Assembly: GCA_920105625.2 (NCBI GenBank)
Contig: OV050031.1
Span: 221,450,194-221,514,193 of the forward strand
Reading direction: 5' to 3'
Length of the DNA: 64,000 nucleotides
Source of the DNA: Clusia tigrina
Taxonomy: Eukaryota > Arthropoda > Insecta > Diptera > Clusiidae
The first letter of the stretch is position 1. Each line of letters starts with the position of its first letter. Shown here piece by piece: positions 10,916 to 21,299 of this stretch. Below the pieces are notes generated by a model. The model ran no database searches, was not told where the DNA came from, and saw nothing but the letters and a program-made list of their open reading frames with translations. The translations under genes and the position numbers were made by a program.

Positions 10916-12240
10916 CTAGGATGATCACCCACTTTTGAATCTAAGCAAGCTCTTTACGCAATTTTTACCTTCACGAATCCGTTCACTACGGTCAACTTCT
11001 GGGTAGCGTCAATTCCAACAACGTACTTGGACTTCTTGGGCACTCAACTCAGGCTCAGACTCCGTCACCAGAGTTTAGTTTCTACCGATCCCCTACTTTA
11101 GTGCCAAACTCACACCCCAGCCGCATTTTAAAGAAAGAATTGCTGCGTTTACGTAACGAAACTCAAAGGGAGCTCATTCATTGCCGCTTCCATTCCAATG
11201 CTATGAAGTAAATCTAAGATTTTCGATGGCTACGCAGCCACAACGACTCTAAATTGCCCTCAAATTAGAGTGGTGTAGAAAAAACGAATTCCCACGCTGA
11301 CACCCAACCACTTGCAACATTTTCCAATTTTCACATTTCCCACTTTTCTTTCTAAAGTTGACACTCGCTGGCGCGGTCGCTCGGTCGCTTGCCACTTAAT
11401 TGTCACATAAAGTGTCAAAATGAGTGCAACAGAAATTGGGAAAATTCGTTGCGGTTTTATTTGTTGCATTCCTACTTTAGTCGAACAATACTTTTTATTG
11501 TGAAGCCCGAAAACACTTGAGGAGTTGGTCGGCCGCCCCTCTGTCCTTCCCCATAACCTTTCCACTGCAGCTGAGAATCAATTTCCAATGCATGCATGAC
11601 GGTATTTATGCGTTCATTAGTCAGTCAAGTCCACGCCAAGTTTACTGCTAATTAAAAATTCTATATTTATACATGAGCATGCATGGTAAGTTTGTGTGTA
11701 AAAACAAAGGCCACAACAACACTATTTACAGCAACATTAAGAGCAATTCAATACTTTACTTTGTGGCCAAGCGCACGCAGACACCCTTCCTGGCAGCGCC
11801 CGGATTCCTTATAAATCGGATGCACTTTTTGTTGCGAGTACTCCTGCGTTTATTTGTAGAGTACGGCTGGGGTGGCTGCAGTGAGCGGAGTGCATGTGGG
11901 CGATGTTGTGAGAGAGTGAGTGAGTGTGAGTGAGTGTAAGTGAGTATGAGTGTGTGTGTGTGCGTCACTGTGTGTGTGTGTGTGTGTGTGTTTTAGAATA
12001 TATGTACTAAATTTTGGTAACCGCGCTGCACTTACAACATACTTTCCTTGCTCCGTATGCATTTTTAGTGGATTCCGAAGCGACCCAAACCTGAAATTTT
12101 CAGTGCAAGGAGATTTATGTGTGAAAATGCGTTATTGGACCAAAGGGTAATTGTGTGTATGAGTGTGTGAGTGCGGATTTGTGAGTGTTTTAAACTAAAA
12201 ATAGCCACGCACACACTTAACTACAATTGCGACCATCAGC
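10916..12240. promoter_or_regulatory. Non-repetitive block with TG/GAGTG runs, candidate regulatory
   Basis: Balanced-composition DNA contrasts with the arrays on both sides. It holds GAGTGAGTGTGAG and (TG)n runs at 11,910-11,995 and a donor-like ATGCATG|GTAAGT at 11,684/11,685 on the plus strand. Several overlapping short frames (11,260-12,150) have no domain. The donor might mark a non-coding exon, but no acceptor or open reading supports it. Confidence 0.3.
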
Positions 12241-12690
12241 CAAATTCTTTAAAAGCAAATAGGTAGGTATATCCCAGTAGGAAAGTTGAAGTAGGTGAAA
12301 AGATGTACTCGCAAACCACAACGCTCGCAGTTAGTTCTGACAATATCAGGCAAATTATGTTTTGCGGACTGTTATTCAATGATCATTACTTCCGCGAGTC
12401 CTTAAAGGAGACTCATTTGGTGTCGCTAAGGACCTGATAGGTCGATGCATGGCCTAGTCGTTCAAGCAATCGGTGTTGGATATGGTCAGCATTGATTTTT
12501 CAATGGATGATGAGAGTTTAGGGACCAGTGATTCATTTTATACGGTTTCAGTCGTTTTAAGAGTAGTTTCCCGTAGTTTAACTGAAAAGGGCAGTTTAAT
12601 GGGTAACACAGTTGAAGGACACGCTGATGGGATACTTTTGGTTCCTAGACCCAGCTAAACGTGATTCTGTTTGGTCGTTTCAAACTGGGA
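12241..12690. other. Unassigned sequence
   Basis: Single-copy sequence. A 61-aa plus frame at 12,473 has no recognised motif. Confidence 0.4.
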
Positions 12691-13780
12691 CGGGCTGCAT
12701 AAATAGTTGAAGACCGTAGAAACAATGGAAACAAGAATCTTAATTACTTCGACACCTAGACAGAGGTGTGTTCCATAAATGGTTAAAGATAGTTGGAACA
12801 ATAGAAACAAGGATCTCGATAACATCGACACCTAAACAGGGATGGGCCCCATAACTGGATAAAGAGAGTAGTTACAAATGAAACGAGAAACTCAATAACA
12901 TCGACACCTGAGACAGAATTGGGTCTCAAAAGCAAATAAATAGCTTAGTAACAATTGACAGGAGAATCTGAACAATCTGAGATAGAAATGGTCCTCAAAT
13001 GTCAATGACCGAAGTCAAAGCCATCACAATATCGATCATTAAACTGGGAGGAGCACCATAAATAGTTAAAGAGCGTAGTAATAATGGAAACAAGAATTTC
13101 AATTACTTCGACACCTGAGCAGAGATGGGTTCCATAAATGGTTAAAGAGACTTGTAACAATAGAAACGAGAATATCGATAACATCGACACCTGAAGCAGA
13201 AATGGGCACCATAAACAGTTAAAGAGCATAATAATAATGATGATGGAAACAAGAAGCTCAGCAATACCGATACCTAAACAGGGAAGGGCACCATAAATGG
13301 TTAAATAGCCTAACAATGGAAACAAGAATCTCAAAAACATCGACACCTGAAACAGAAAGGGGCTCTTTAAATAGTAGAAGAGTGTAGTAACAATTGAAAA
13401 GAGAATCTGAACAATCTGGAACAGAAATGGGCTTCAAATGTCAATGAACGAAGTAACAGCCATCACAATATCGATCATTATACAGGGATTGGCACCATAA
13501 ATGGTTGAAGAGCCTAACAATGGAAGCAAGGATCTCAACAACATCGATACTTGAAGCAGAATTGGGCATCAAAAACAGTTAAAGGAGAACCTCCACAACC
13601 TGAAACAGAAATGGTCTTGAAACTGTCAAAGAAAGAAGTAAGAACCATCACAATATCGATCATTATACAGGGATGGGCACCATAAATGGTTAAAGAGAGT
13701 TGTAACAATGGAAACACGGATCTCAACCACATCGACATTTGGAACAGAAATGGACACCATAAGTAGCTAAAGATCATCGG
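12690..13780. repeat. Tandem repeat, ~77-bp unit, ~14 copies
   Basis: Each unit carries CATAAATGGTTAAAGAG, AACAATGGAAACAAGAATCT, ACATCGACACCTGA and CAGAAATGGG. A longer module with CCATCACAATATCGATCATT recurs near 13,020, 13,460 and 13,650, showing higher-order organisation. The minus-strand frames of 114 and 82 residues repeat the same hydrophobic phrases and are satellite artefacts. Confidence 0.9.
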
Positions 13781-14170
13781 CACACAACTGTAATGAAAAA
13801 ATCAGAAGAAAATAAAGCTATTGAGAGAAAAACAGCGAATAAATGTGGTCATATAGAGGGACAAACCAAAATATACGAGTATCTATTCATAATAAAGCAA
13901 TGATGAAGTTATGACTACTTAAGAATTGAAGTCCTTGAAATGGAGTAAAAAGAAACCTATGTCAAAAAGAGTATCATCACAATGACTTGAAACAGAAGAT
14001 TTTGACACTAGTTTTGTCCACAGAAATACAACAGCTCTGAGAGACTAACATCACTACAAAGTGACACCAACAGCAAAACAATAAATTTTTTTATAAGGTA
14101 AATCTGGTAATAAGTCCACCGTGAACTGTTCTTATGTTCAAAAAGTGAATAAAATTAAATCGGGGTTCAA
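13781..14170. other. Unassigned AT-rich sequence
   Basis: No gene is recognised. The right part (about 14,070-14,170) may include the 3' UTR and terminal repeat of the adjacent mariner, but a matching inverted repeat at the other end was not found. Confidence 0.4.
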
Positions 14171-14549
14171 TTATTCATTGATATTTAATGTATTACCTTC
14201 AAAGCAATCTCCATGGTACTCAATACACACATTCCAACGCTTCTTCCAATCCTCAAAACACTTTTCATAGGCCGATTTTGGAATCGCCTTGAGATCCTTC
14301 TGGGAAGTATCCTTTATCGCCTGAATCATCTCAAAACGAAATGGTAACTAGAGTCGTGGGAACAGGAAAACGCCACACGAGGCCTTCCCAGGTGACTACA
14401 GAGCTTGCGGAGCGGTATTAATGTTGTTTGGTCAAAAATTCGGGTACACGATGAGATGTGTCAGCCAGTGCATTGACGTGATGAAGAAACCAAGAGTTGC
14501 TTTTACCAAAGCATTCAAATAAAACACACGGACGTTGTACATGAAACCA

Positions 14550-14586
14550 CTCAAAATCGTGGTGAATCCACTCAATACCGTGGTGT
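14550..14586. repeat. Short tandem duplication inside the mariner remnant
   Basis: CCACTCAAAATCGTGGTG is followed by CCACTCAATACCGTGGTG within the decayed transposase, near the segment coding the second catalytic motif. Confidence 0.6.
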
Positions 14587-14879
14587 GTCCGCTACGGCCG
14601 CTGGCAGCGAAAAAGACTTGCTTTTCTCTGTATTCTCTGGTTTTTTACGCCACTCCGGCCTCTTGTGACGAACATTCTCCCTTAAACGTTTCAGTTTGCT
14701 CACATAATACTCCTTATTTACTGTTTGACCTTATGGAAGGAACTTGGAGTGGACCACACCACGGCAACCAAAGAAAACAGTCGGCAAAACTTTGATTTTG
14801 GATCGACTTTGACGTGGTTTTCTGGGTTTTGGCTCGTCTGAGAAGCGCTAATCCAATGATTATTGGTTCGTTTCGAAGT

Positions 14880-15024
14880 CATATTCATAGACCCATGTCT
14901 AGTCGCCGGTAATGATGGCATCGATGTCATATTCATAGACCCATGACTCGTCATCGGTAATGACGGCTTCGATGTCATATTCATAAACCCATGACTCGTC
15001 ATCGGTAATGATGCCTTCGATAAC
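14880..15024 (-). repeat. 48-bp x3 tandem duplication across the transposase catalytic motif
   Basis: Copies start at 14,880, 14,928 and 14,976, each 48 bp (16 codons), so the mariner reading frame is kept through all three. The copy nearest the C-terminus keeps the canonical TGD but has Glu to stop (ITGD*TWVYEYDFET). The two others read ITDDESWVYEYDI(E/D)A. The duplicated copies resemble each other more than they resemble the TGD copy, which suggests stepwise growth. Confidence 0.9.
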
Positions 15025-15214
15025 AATTTGCCCCAGAGAAAGCATTTCTTTAGCGTTCGCGCGTTGATGTGAGGCTGTTTTTGTAAACAATTCAGCACTC
15101 TCGGCACAAGCCGCTCTTCAACTCGTCGCATCCCCAAAAAATCGTAAAAATAGCTCTGCAGCGATCCAAGCGGACCAAATAAAGGAGATCCCCATCACTG
15201 GTTGCAAATGCAAC

Positions 15215-15300
15215 TGCTTTTCTCCATGGTGTAGTGGTTAGATTGATAGTCTCGCAGTTGTTCGATCAGGGGCAAGTTTGATTGCCACTCCTTGATATGG
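15215..15300 (+). mobile_element. tRNA-derived SINE, family B copy 1
   Basis: The A-box-like TGGTGTAGTGGTTAGATTGA and the B-box-like AAGTTTGATTGCCACTCC about 45 bp further on give the layout of a pol III tRNA-type promoter. The shared stretch (A/G)TAGTCTC(G/A)CAGTTGT and the end CCTTGATATGGT recur in the copy at 17,178. The cloverleaf is not intact, so a functional tRNA is unlikely. Confidence 0.65.
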
Positions 15301-15496
15301 TCTCGCTATATACCTTCTCAATGCTTTTATCGTTCTTGACGAATACCTTAGTTGATAGTGGTCATACTCCCAAGCCCTAACAGACCTAATAAAGTAACAC
15401 AATACCCCCTCGGGTCATCAATTGACACTACATACCTCATGCCTCATGCGCCTCGCATATATGGAACTCATGTCGTCAAACGTACTCTCTTAAGGT
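15301..15496. other. Unassigned sequence
   Basis: Probably the tail of the SINE followed by single-copy DNA. No further feature is seen. Confidence 0.4.
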
Positions 15497-15925
15497 GAAG
15501 AGTGACATTGAGCAGAAACGGCAACAGAAACAGAATCCAGTACATTTGCAACAGAAAGTACAACATTTAACGAGAGAAACCTTTGGCGACAGAACAGAAA
15601 CAATTCATGGGAAGAGTGACATAAAAGCAGAAACGGCAACAGAAACAGAATCCAATGCATATGTAACAGAAAGTTCAAAGTTTAACGAGAGAAACCTTTG
15701 GCGACAGCACAGAAACAATTCACCATGAGTTGTATCTGTGCTGTCATTTCTGTGTCCTTTTCCATCGTCATCATAGTACTGGATTCTGTTTCTGTTTATG
15801 ACACTCTTCACGAGAATTGTTTCTGGTCTGTCGCCAAAGGTTTCTCTCGTTAAATTTTGTGGTCTCTGGTGCAAATGTACTGGATTCTGTTTCTGTTGCC
15901 GTTTCTGCTTTATGACACTCTGCAG
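15497..15925. repeat. Direct plus inverted repeat, potential long hairpin
   Basis: Two direct copies of a ~110-bp unit (about 15,503-15,609 and 15,614-15,722; core GCAGAAACGGCAACAGAAAC, CGAGAGAAACCTTTGGCGAC) are followed by an inverted copy (about 15,809-15,922) and a partial inverted copy (about 15,776-15,800). Transcripts of either strand could fold into a stem of roughly 100 bp. Short frames of up to 130 residues across it are repeat-derived. Confidence 0.9.
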
Positions 15926-16125
15926 CTTTAATGAAGTATCGCTCAATACTGAGTTGATATTACGTAGGCGTCGTAGACATGTAAACAAATTTCGCAATGT
16001 GCGAAAGAGATGGTTATATGTGCTCTTTTTTACTAAGAAATATCGTCGCGTCTTTCTTAGTTTCAGAAAACCGAGTAAAATAACATTAAATCATCTGAAT
16101 TATGTGTTGTGAAACAATAAACCCG
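15926..16125. other. Unassigned sequence
   Basis: Single-copy DNA. Part of a 104-aa open frame that starts in the inverted repeat, with no domain. Confidence 0.4.
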
Positions 16126-16320
16126 GCAAAGTAACTTAAACTAGTTTAAGTGTGATAGAATTGCAAAAGCTGAACACCACTTTGGACCCGGTGGTTGGTT
16201 TGGACCGAGGGTCGCCAGCCATTTAACCTAAATACCTTTGTGAAACGCTAATCCCTGAAAAAGAACTTAAACTAGTTTAAGTAGATAGAGTAGCAAAAGC
16301 TTAGCACGCCTTTGTATCGA
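16126..16320. repeat. ~131-bp direct duplication carrying a 16-bp palindrome
   Basis: The perfect palindrome CTTAAACTAGTTTAAG occurs at 16,135-16,150 and again at 16,266-16,281. Each is followed by a GATAGA(A/G)T(T/A)GCAAAAGCT stretch and CCTTTG or ACTTTG. The 131-bp offset shows one diverged tandem duplication. Confidence 0.85.
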
Positions 16321-17177
16321 ACCAACCATCCCCGGAGGGACCTCTGTACTGTCAGACTGCTAGAGATTAATTGCGTCTACCCACTGGAATGTGGTGACAA
16401 CTTCCCTACATCCTCAGTATATTTCCTACTTGCCTGCTACTTTAAACTGAAGTCACCAGATTAAAATGCTGGGTCTTGTTAACTAAACTCTAATTAAGTT
16501 AGAGCACGAGTACACCCTTTCAATTTGTACTGTCACTGGCAGGCAACCCAGCAAACACTGTTCTCACGTTCAGATAGAGTACTCCTCGGGCTTAGAAGAG
16601 CCTTCCGTGGCACTCTGCGCAATTATAAATTGATATAAATTGATTTTCTCTTTGAATCACTTTTGAATAGCATCGAATTGCAAGGTTTTTTGTATGCCAC
16701 CAACCGTTGCGTTCGACCCATTGACTTACGCCGCTCGCTGCATGCTGGCACCCGCAGTTCTGCCACTTCGATCGGTAGGCGGTGGCAGCCAGGATCGATT
16801 GATCGATTCTGTACTCTTGGGTTGGTTGGTTTTTGCAGCTGATGTTGCTCTACTTTGACATTGGAAAAGAAATTAAGCCATATTTTGAAGCCTTCGGTGT
16901 GGGCAGTGTGGGAAAATGTGTCGTTTGGTTGTGTGGAATCACAGAGGAGTAGAACATTTACATGCGGGAATAGTGTGATAGGTACGAATGGAAGGAAATT
17001 GTATTCAGTGTTTTAATTGAAGCGAAATTTGCGAAGCGAGTTTTGTCCCAATTTTGCAGTGAATGTGGTTTTATAATATAATAATTGAATAATAATATAA
17101 TATAATATTGAATAATAATATAATATATAAATATAATAATATTTAGTAAGTATGGGAATAGTATCCTTGAATAGGCC
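16321..17177. other. Single-copy block
   Basis: No gene is recognised. The part 16,700-16,960 is more GC-balanced and contains GATCGATTGATCGAT at 16,793-16,807. It could be regulatory. AT-rich TAATATAATA repeats occur at 17,070-17,150. Confidence 0.35.
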
Positions 17178-17250
17178 TCTCTGATTTGGTGGTAAGGAAA
17201 ATAGTCTCACAGTTGTGTGGTGGCGGGATTGAATACCTTCCAAGATATGG
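17178..17250 (+). mobile_element. tRNA-derived SINE, family B copy 2
   Basis: TTGGTGGTAAGGAAAATAGT, TCTCACAGTTGT, GGCGGGATTGAATACCTTCC and AAGATATGGTAG align position by position with the element at 15,215. The A- and B-box-like elements are both degenerate. Confidence 0.55.
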
Positions 17251-17520
17251 TAGTGAAATATTTCTTCAATATATTTTATCTTCAAGATGAAGACCTGAGT
17301 TGCCACGAACTTATTTACCCAAAGTCTGCACATATTTAATATATAATATATTTTATATATAATAAATATATAAATAAACTTATAAGTGTATTATTGGAGT
17401 TACAGAAGTTTTTGAGTGAGAAGGATAACACAGAAAAGAAGAACACACATGATAGTTTTGAATGAATGGGGGTGCAGTGGTTGAAGGCAGTTAAGTCTAT
17501 TTATACCACTTGACGAATCC
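17251..17520. other. Unassigned AT-rich sequence
   Basis: Includes TATATAATA-rich patches at 17,335-17,380. No gene recognised. Confidence 0.4.
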
Positions 17521-17680
17521 AAGGAATTCCAGTATCAGGAATCCAAGTTTAGGCTATTAAAGAGAGGCAAAAGGGTGGCTGGGGAAAGAGGCAATATCGA
17601 AGGATTTCCAGTATGAGGAAAACAAGTTGTGGCTATTAAAGAGAGGCAAAAGGATGGCTGTAGAAAGAGGGAATATTAAA
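17521..17680. repeat. 80-bp tandem duplication, 2 copies
   Basis: Starts at 17,521 and 17,600 share TTCCAGTAT(C/G)AGGAA and GGCTATTAAAGAGAGGCAAA. Confidence 0.85.
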
Positions 17681-18059
17681 GCTAACTCTATTACCAAAAG
17701 TAGGGAAAACTATTTGAATCTGAAGAAACCAGAAATTTCTTAGATTTGAGTCAAAATACGAGGGGATTTGTGGGCTTTTGTAGGACATAAACCAATATTG
17801 TTGTAGTTACTCGGGCCTGTGACTCGCTTGGAAACACTAAACCATGTCTCTGTGATTTCCACCATAGCTACAATGCAAAACTAAGGCTTGAGCAAGGACT
17901 CTACCGATGTGTAAGGACAATTAAGCGATACAAGAACCTTTAAAAAGTCGATAAATTGGACGAATATTTTTCGGTGGTCCATTCAATTGTTCTCTAGTAA
18001 TGTTTTTTCCAATTTGTCTTACAAAACTTTAATTAATTCTATCAGTTTATGAAGTTTGT
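17681..18059. other. Unassigned sequence
   Basis: Single-copy, no feature recognised. Confidence 0.4.
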
Positions 18060-18720
18060 TGATTTTTTTAATTTTATTTTGATATTTTTCCTCACTAAAT
18101 AATTGAATTTATAAATAAATAATTATATATAAAATAATAAATATATATACAAAATAATAATTATAAATAATTAATTTTATTTTAATATTTTGAAGATCCT
18201 CATTAACTAATTTTAATTTAATATTTTTGAAGATTCTCCCTAATGTTTATTTTCTTATTTTTGAAAATCTTCACTAAACAATTTTATTCTAAAGATTATG
18301 AACATCCTCATTAACTAATTTTATTCAGATATATTTGAAGATCCTCACTAAACAATTTTATTTTGATATTTTTGAAGATCCTCATCAACTAATTTTATTT
18401 TGATATATTTGAAGATCCTCATCAGGTAATTTTTATTTTGTTATATTTGAAGATCTTCACTAAACAATTTTATTCTGATATTTTTGAAGATCCTCACTAA
18501 ACAATTTTATTCTAAAAGTTTTGAACATCCTCATTAACTAATTTTATTTTATATTTTTCAAAATTCTCACTAAACAATTTTATTCTGATATAAGTATTTC
18601 AATTAAATAATTTTTATTTTGATATTTCTGAAGATCCTCATTTACTAATTTTAAATTAATGTTATGAAGATCCACACTAAACAATTTAATTTGGATACCT
18701 TTGAAGATCGCCACTGACGC
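18060..18720. repeat. ~37-bp AT-rich minisatellite, ~15 copies
   Basis: Monomers alternate GAAGATCCTCA(C/T)TAA, ACAATTTTATT(C/T)T and GATATTTTT. Divergence is substantial at the left edge (18,060-18,200) and low in the middle. Confidence 0.85.
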
Positions 18721-19240
18721 TCTAAATAAAAAGGCAATATTATTAGAGAAAATGTAGTAAAATCCTCTTCAGCGGATTCAAGACACCTTGCTTAGCTATT
18801 TTAAACTCATTTAAAATGGATAAAAAGTCAATAAGATTCTCACAGTTCTTATTATTATTACCCTTTAAAGTAATTTGTCTAATTAACATAAGTTCTTTCA
18901 CCTCCTCTCATTATAGAAACCTAATTAGAGCCTCCCACACCGGTCCAGAAAGCAATATTTTGTTCACAACTCTCACAAACACCGTCAAACTAATTTGAAA
19001 TGCTTTTTTATTCGCCATATATGTGAGGCAGGTGTACTCCCATTGTTAACAAACACACACACTCTCACACACTCTCATACCCACTGATATCCGCTCACAC
19101 ACTGTTATCGCTCATAAGCTCCACCTTTTTCCCCCAACAGATGAGCAAACACACTCATGTGAACACATGAACACCAACCGAGCTGCACACACACACGCGC
19201 TTACACACACTTGTTAACCGCTTTAAAAATTCATTTACGA
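18721..19240. other. Single-copy DNA with CA-rich segment
   Basis: ACACACACTCTCACAC-type sequence fills 19,050-19,210. A 60-aa frame at 18,816 has no domain. Confidence 0.4.
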
Positions 19241-19500
19241 ATTGTTTGTTGTTGGTGCTGTTAATGTTTTTGTTGTTGTTATTATTGTTGTTGCTGTTCT
19301 TATTGTTGTTGCTGTTATTGTTACTATGGTTTTTGTTGCTTTTGTTGTTGTTGTAATTGCTTTCTTGCTGGGGTGCTTTTCGGTTTAGATGTGTGGATAA
19401 GTGGGCATTTTTTGTTCTTGTAATTGCAACGTAATTTGCGTTTGTGCTTTTTAATTTGAAAAGAAATTTAAATTTTGTTGTTGTTGTTGTTGTCGATGCT
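19241..19500. repeat. TTG/GCT trinucleotide repeats (opa-like)
   Basis: Interrupted (TTG)n with GCTGTT and ATTGTTG units at 19,240-19,360 and a purer run at 19,476-19,492. Such runs are common in fly introns and UTRs. Confidence 0.8.
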
Positions 19501-21299
19501 TGTGTTTATATATTTTTTGGTGATTGGGCAAATTCCTACGAAAAATTTATTGTATTTATTGATGATAAAAAGCAACCTTTCAACGTAATTTAAAGAAAAC
19601 TATTTTTCCTGATTAACAACTTATTTTTTGGATTAATTATTATGCATTTATACCGTTTATTATTATTATGTATTTATTATGTATGTATTTGTACCATTTA
19701 TTATTATGTATATATTTATTATGTATTCATACCACGGAATCACGAAGGCCGGTCCTAAAAAATTATGTCTAATTCTATGAAGTAGAAGAACCTTTGCAGG
19801 AGGAATTGGACACCTTTACATGGTAAAACTGTATGATCAAACTGCATGATCAAACTGTATGATTAGACTGTGTGTCTGTGTACTTTGACAGTTTGCTATT
19901 ACACACATCAAGCAACCCATCAAATTTCAGTTTCTCGCAAATCAAAATAAGTGATACGGATGTTTGCATTGCATATATTGATTTGGCACATAATGAGGTT
20001 AAAAAACAGAGGAAAATCTAAAAGATAAACACAAAAAAAAAAATATGGATGGAGCTCGGGGTGATAGTCTGCTTCAGGAACAGTAGCTCATTATAAATAT
20101 AGAAATTTGGTACAAAGTCTTCTTCCACTCCTGCCCACTTTTATTAGTTTTCTTGACGTTTTACTATTCTTCTAAATGGCGTTCTCAGGCTATAAATTTT
20201 TTTTGTCAGGCCAGTTTTGTGGCATTTTTGTACCTTTCTCTATATTTTTCAAGAAGTATTTCAGAATCCACGGCTTTTCATTGCAATCACTATATGAGCG
20301 ACTCTTGACCCTCTACAAAGTTTGAAAATTTCTATGTTTATTAGCTTACTAATTTCCAAAATAAAGTCATTGTCCTCCTTATCCTTCATGCTAATTTTCT
20401 TATACTGCAACGGACTTCCTGACAAGGAAGTTTAGTAAATTATATGTTCGCTTATATTCCCAATTGGTTCCATAATAAAGAAGTTTCTTGCCTACAAAGT
20501 AACAAAAAATTAGGTCCGTGAATACTCGCGTTGTTGGTGTTGATGATTTCAGCATAACTTTGATTATTTTTCGTTGACGTAATTGAGAAATTCATTCCAC
20601 AATTCAACACTAGAATTATTCGAACAAACGAAAGTGAAATTTTGCAACTTTACACTGAGAAGGTTGGTAGACTCGATTATGGTATATTTAGAGAAGAATT
20701 CAAGTAACTAAAGATGTTTATAATGGTAATGAATCAAAATTAAGATCTTTCCAAAGAGTCAGGAAGTAGAAATAGCAAACATTTCCATGACCATATCCTT
20801 CCATGCCTTATTTTGTACATTACCCCAAATATAACACTGGAAAATTTAAGTTCTGCCTTTTAAACTGAAACTTAAATTTTGCACTGTGAGAAATAATGTA
20901 ATGAAAAATTATTCCACAATTTTAGAGGATTGGAAAATCGTACCATAATTTTAGAGGAAGAAACAATCCAATTTTTCAAGATTACATTCGCTCTTTTTAT
21001 AATTCGTATGCACAAATTATTAAAGAAGCCTAAAATCTTTCTAAAATCTGTTTCTTTCGAGTCCAAATTGGTGTTAGTCCTTCAACCAAATCCGTGCAAA
21101 CAGAATTCATTACGGTATCAAGTATAATAAATAAATAAATGAATTTCTAGAACTGAAAGTCCTGGAATCTAATGATCTATTCCTTTTGTATAATAATAAT
21201 TTTATTATTATATTTCACTCATAAATAAATAAATAAATAAACAAAGTCCTAATAATTTAAAAAACGCATTCGATTTTCCCCTAGAATTACTCCGAAAAT
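19501..21299. other. AT-rich single-copy DNA
   Basis: No gene or transposon is recognised. Small local repeats are TGTATGATCAAACTG (19,830-19,865), TATTATTATGTA (19,655-19,720) and ATAA runs (21,125-21,240). A pair of opposed frames at 20,872-21,127 has no domain. Confidence 0.4.

Larger units (their letters stand above)
14171..15170 (-). mobile_element. Mariner transposon remnant (transposase pseudogene)
   Basis: Decayed mariner transposase on the minus strand. In protein order: GMRRVEERLVPRVLNCLQKQ (linker after the DNA-binding domain; the N-terminal helix-turn-helix part is missing, so the copy is 5'-truncated near 15,170); the first catalytic motif as ITDDESWVYEYDIEA; HWISASQTSQNPENHVK (the SSQW-PRPKK segment); WFLHHVNALADTSHRV, matching the HHDNAPAH motif with the catalytic Asp changed to Val; FLFPRL; and the C-terminus KSAYEKCFEDWKKRWNV followed by GDCFEG, with the stop at 14,171-14,173. 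Many frameshifts and stops are present. The first catalytic motif is tandemly triplicated (14,880-15,024). The subfamily is not determined. Confidence 0.9.

Noticed and set aside
13002..13783. Hydrophobic minus-strand frames (114 and 82 residues)
   Set aside because: Each is a translation of the 77-bp array. The hydrophobic phrases recur with the repeat.
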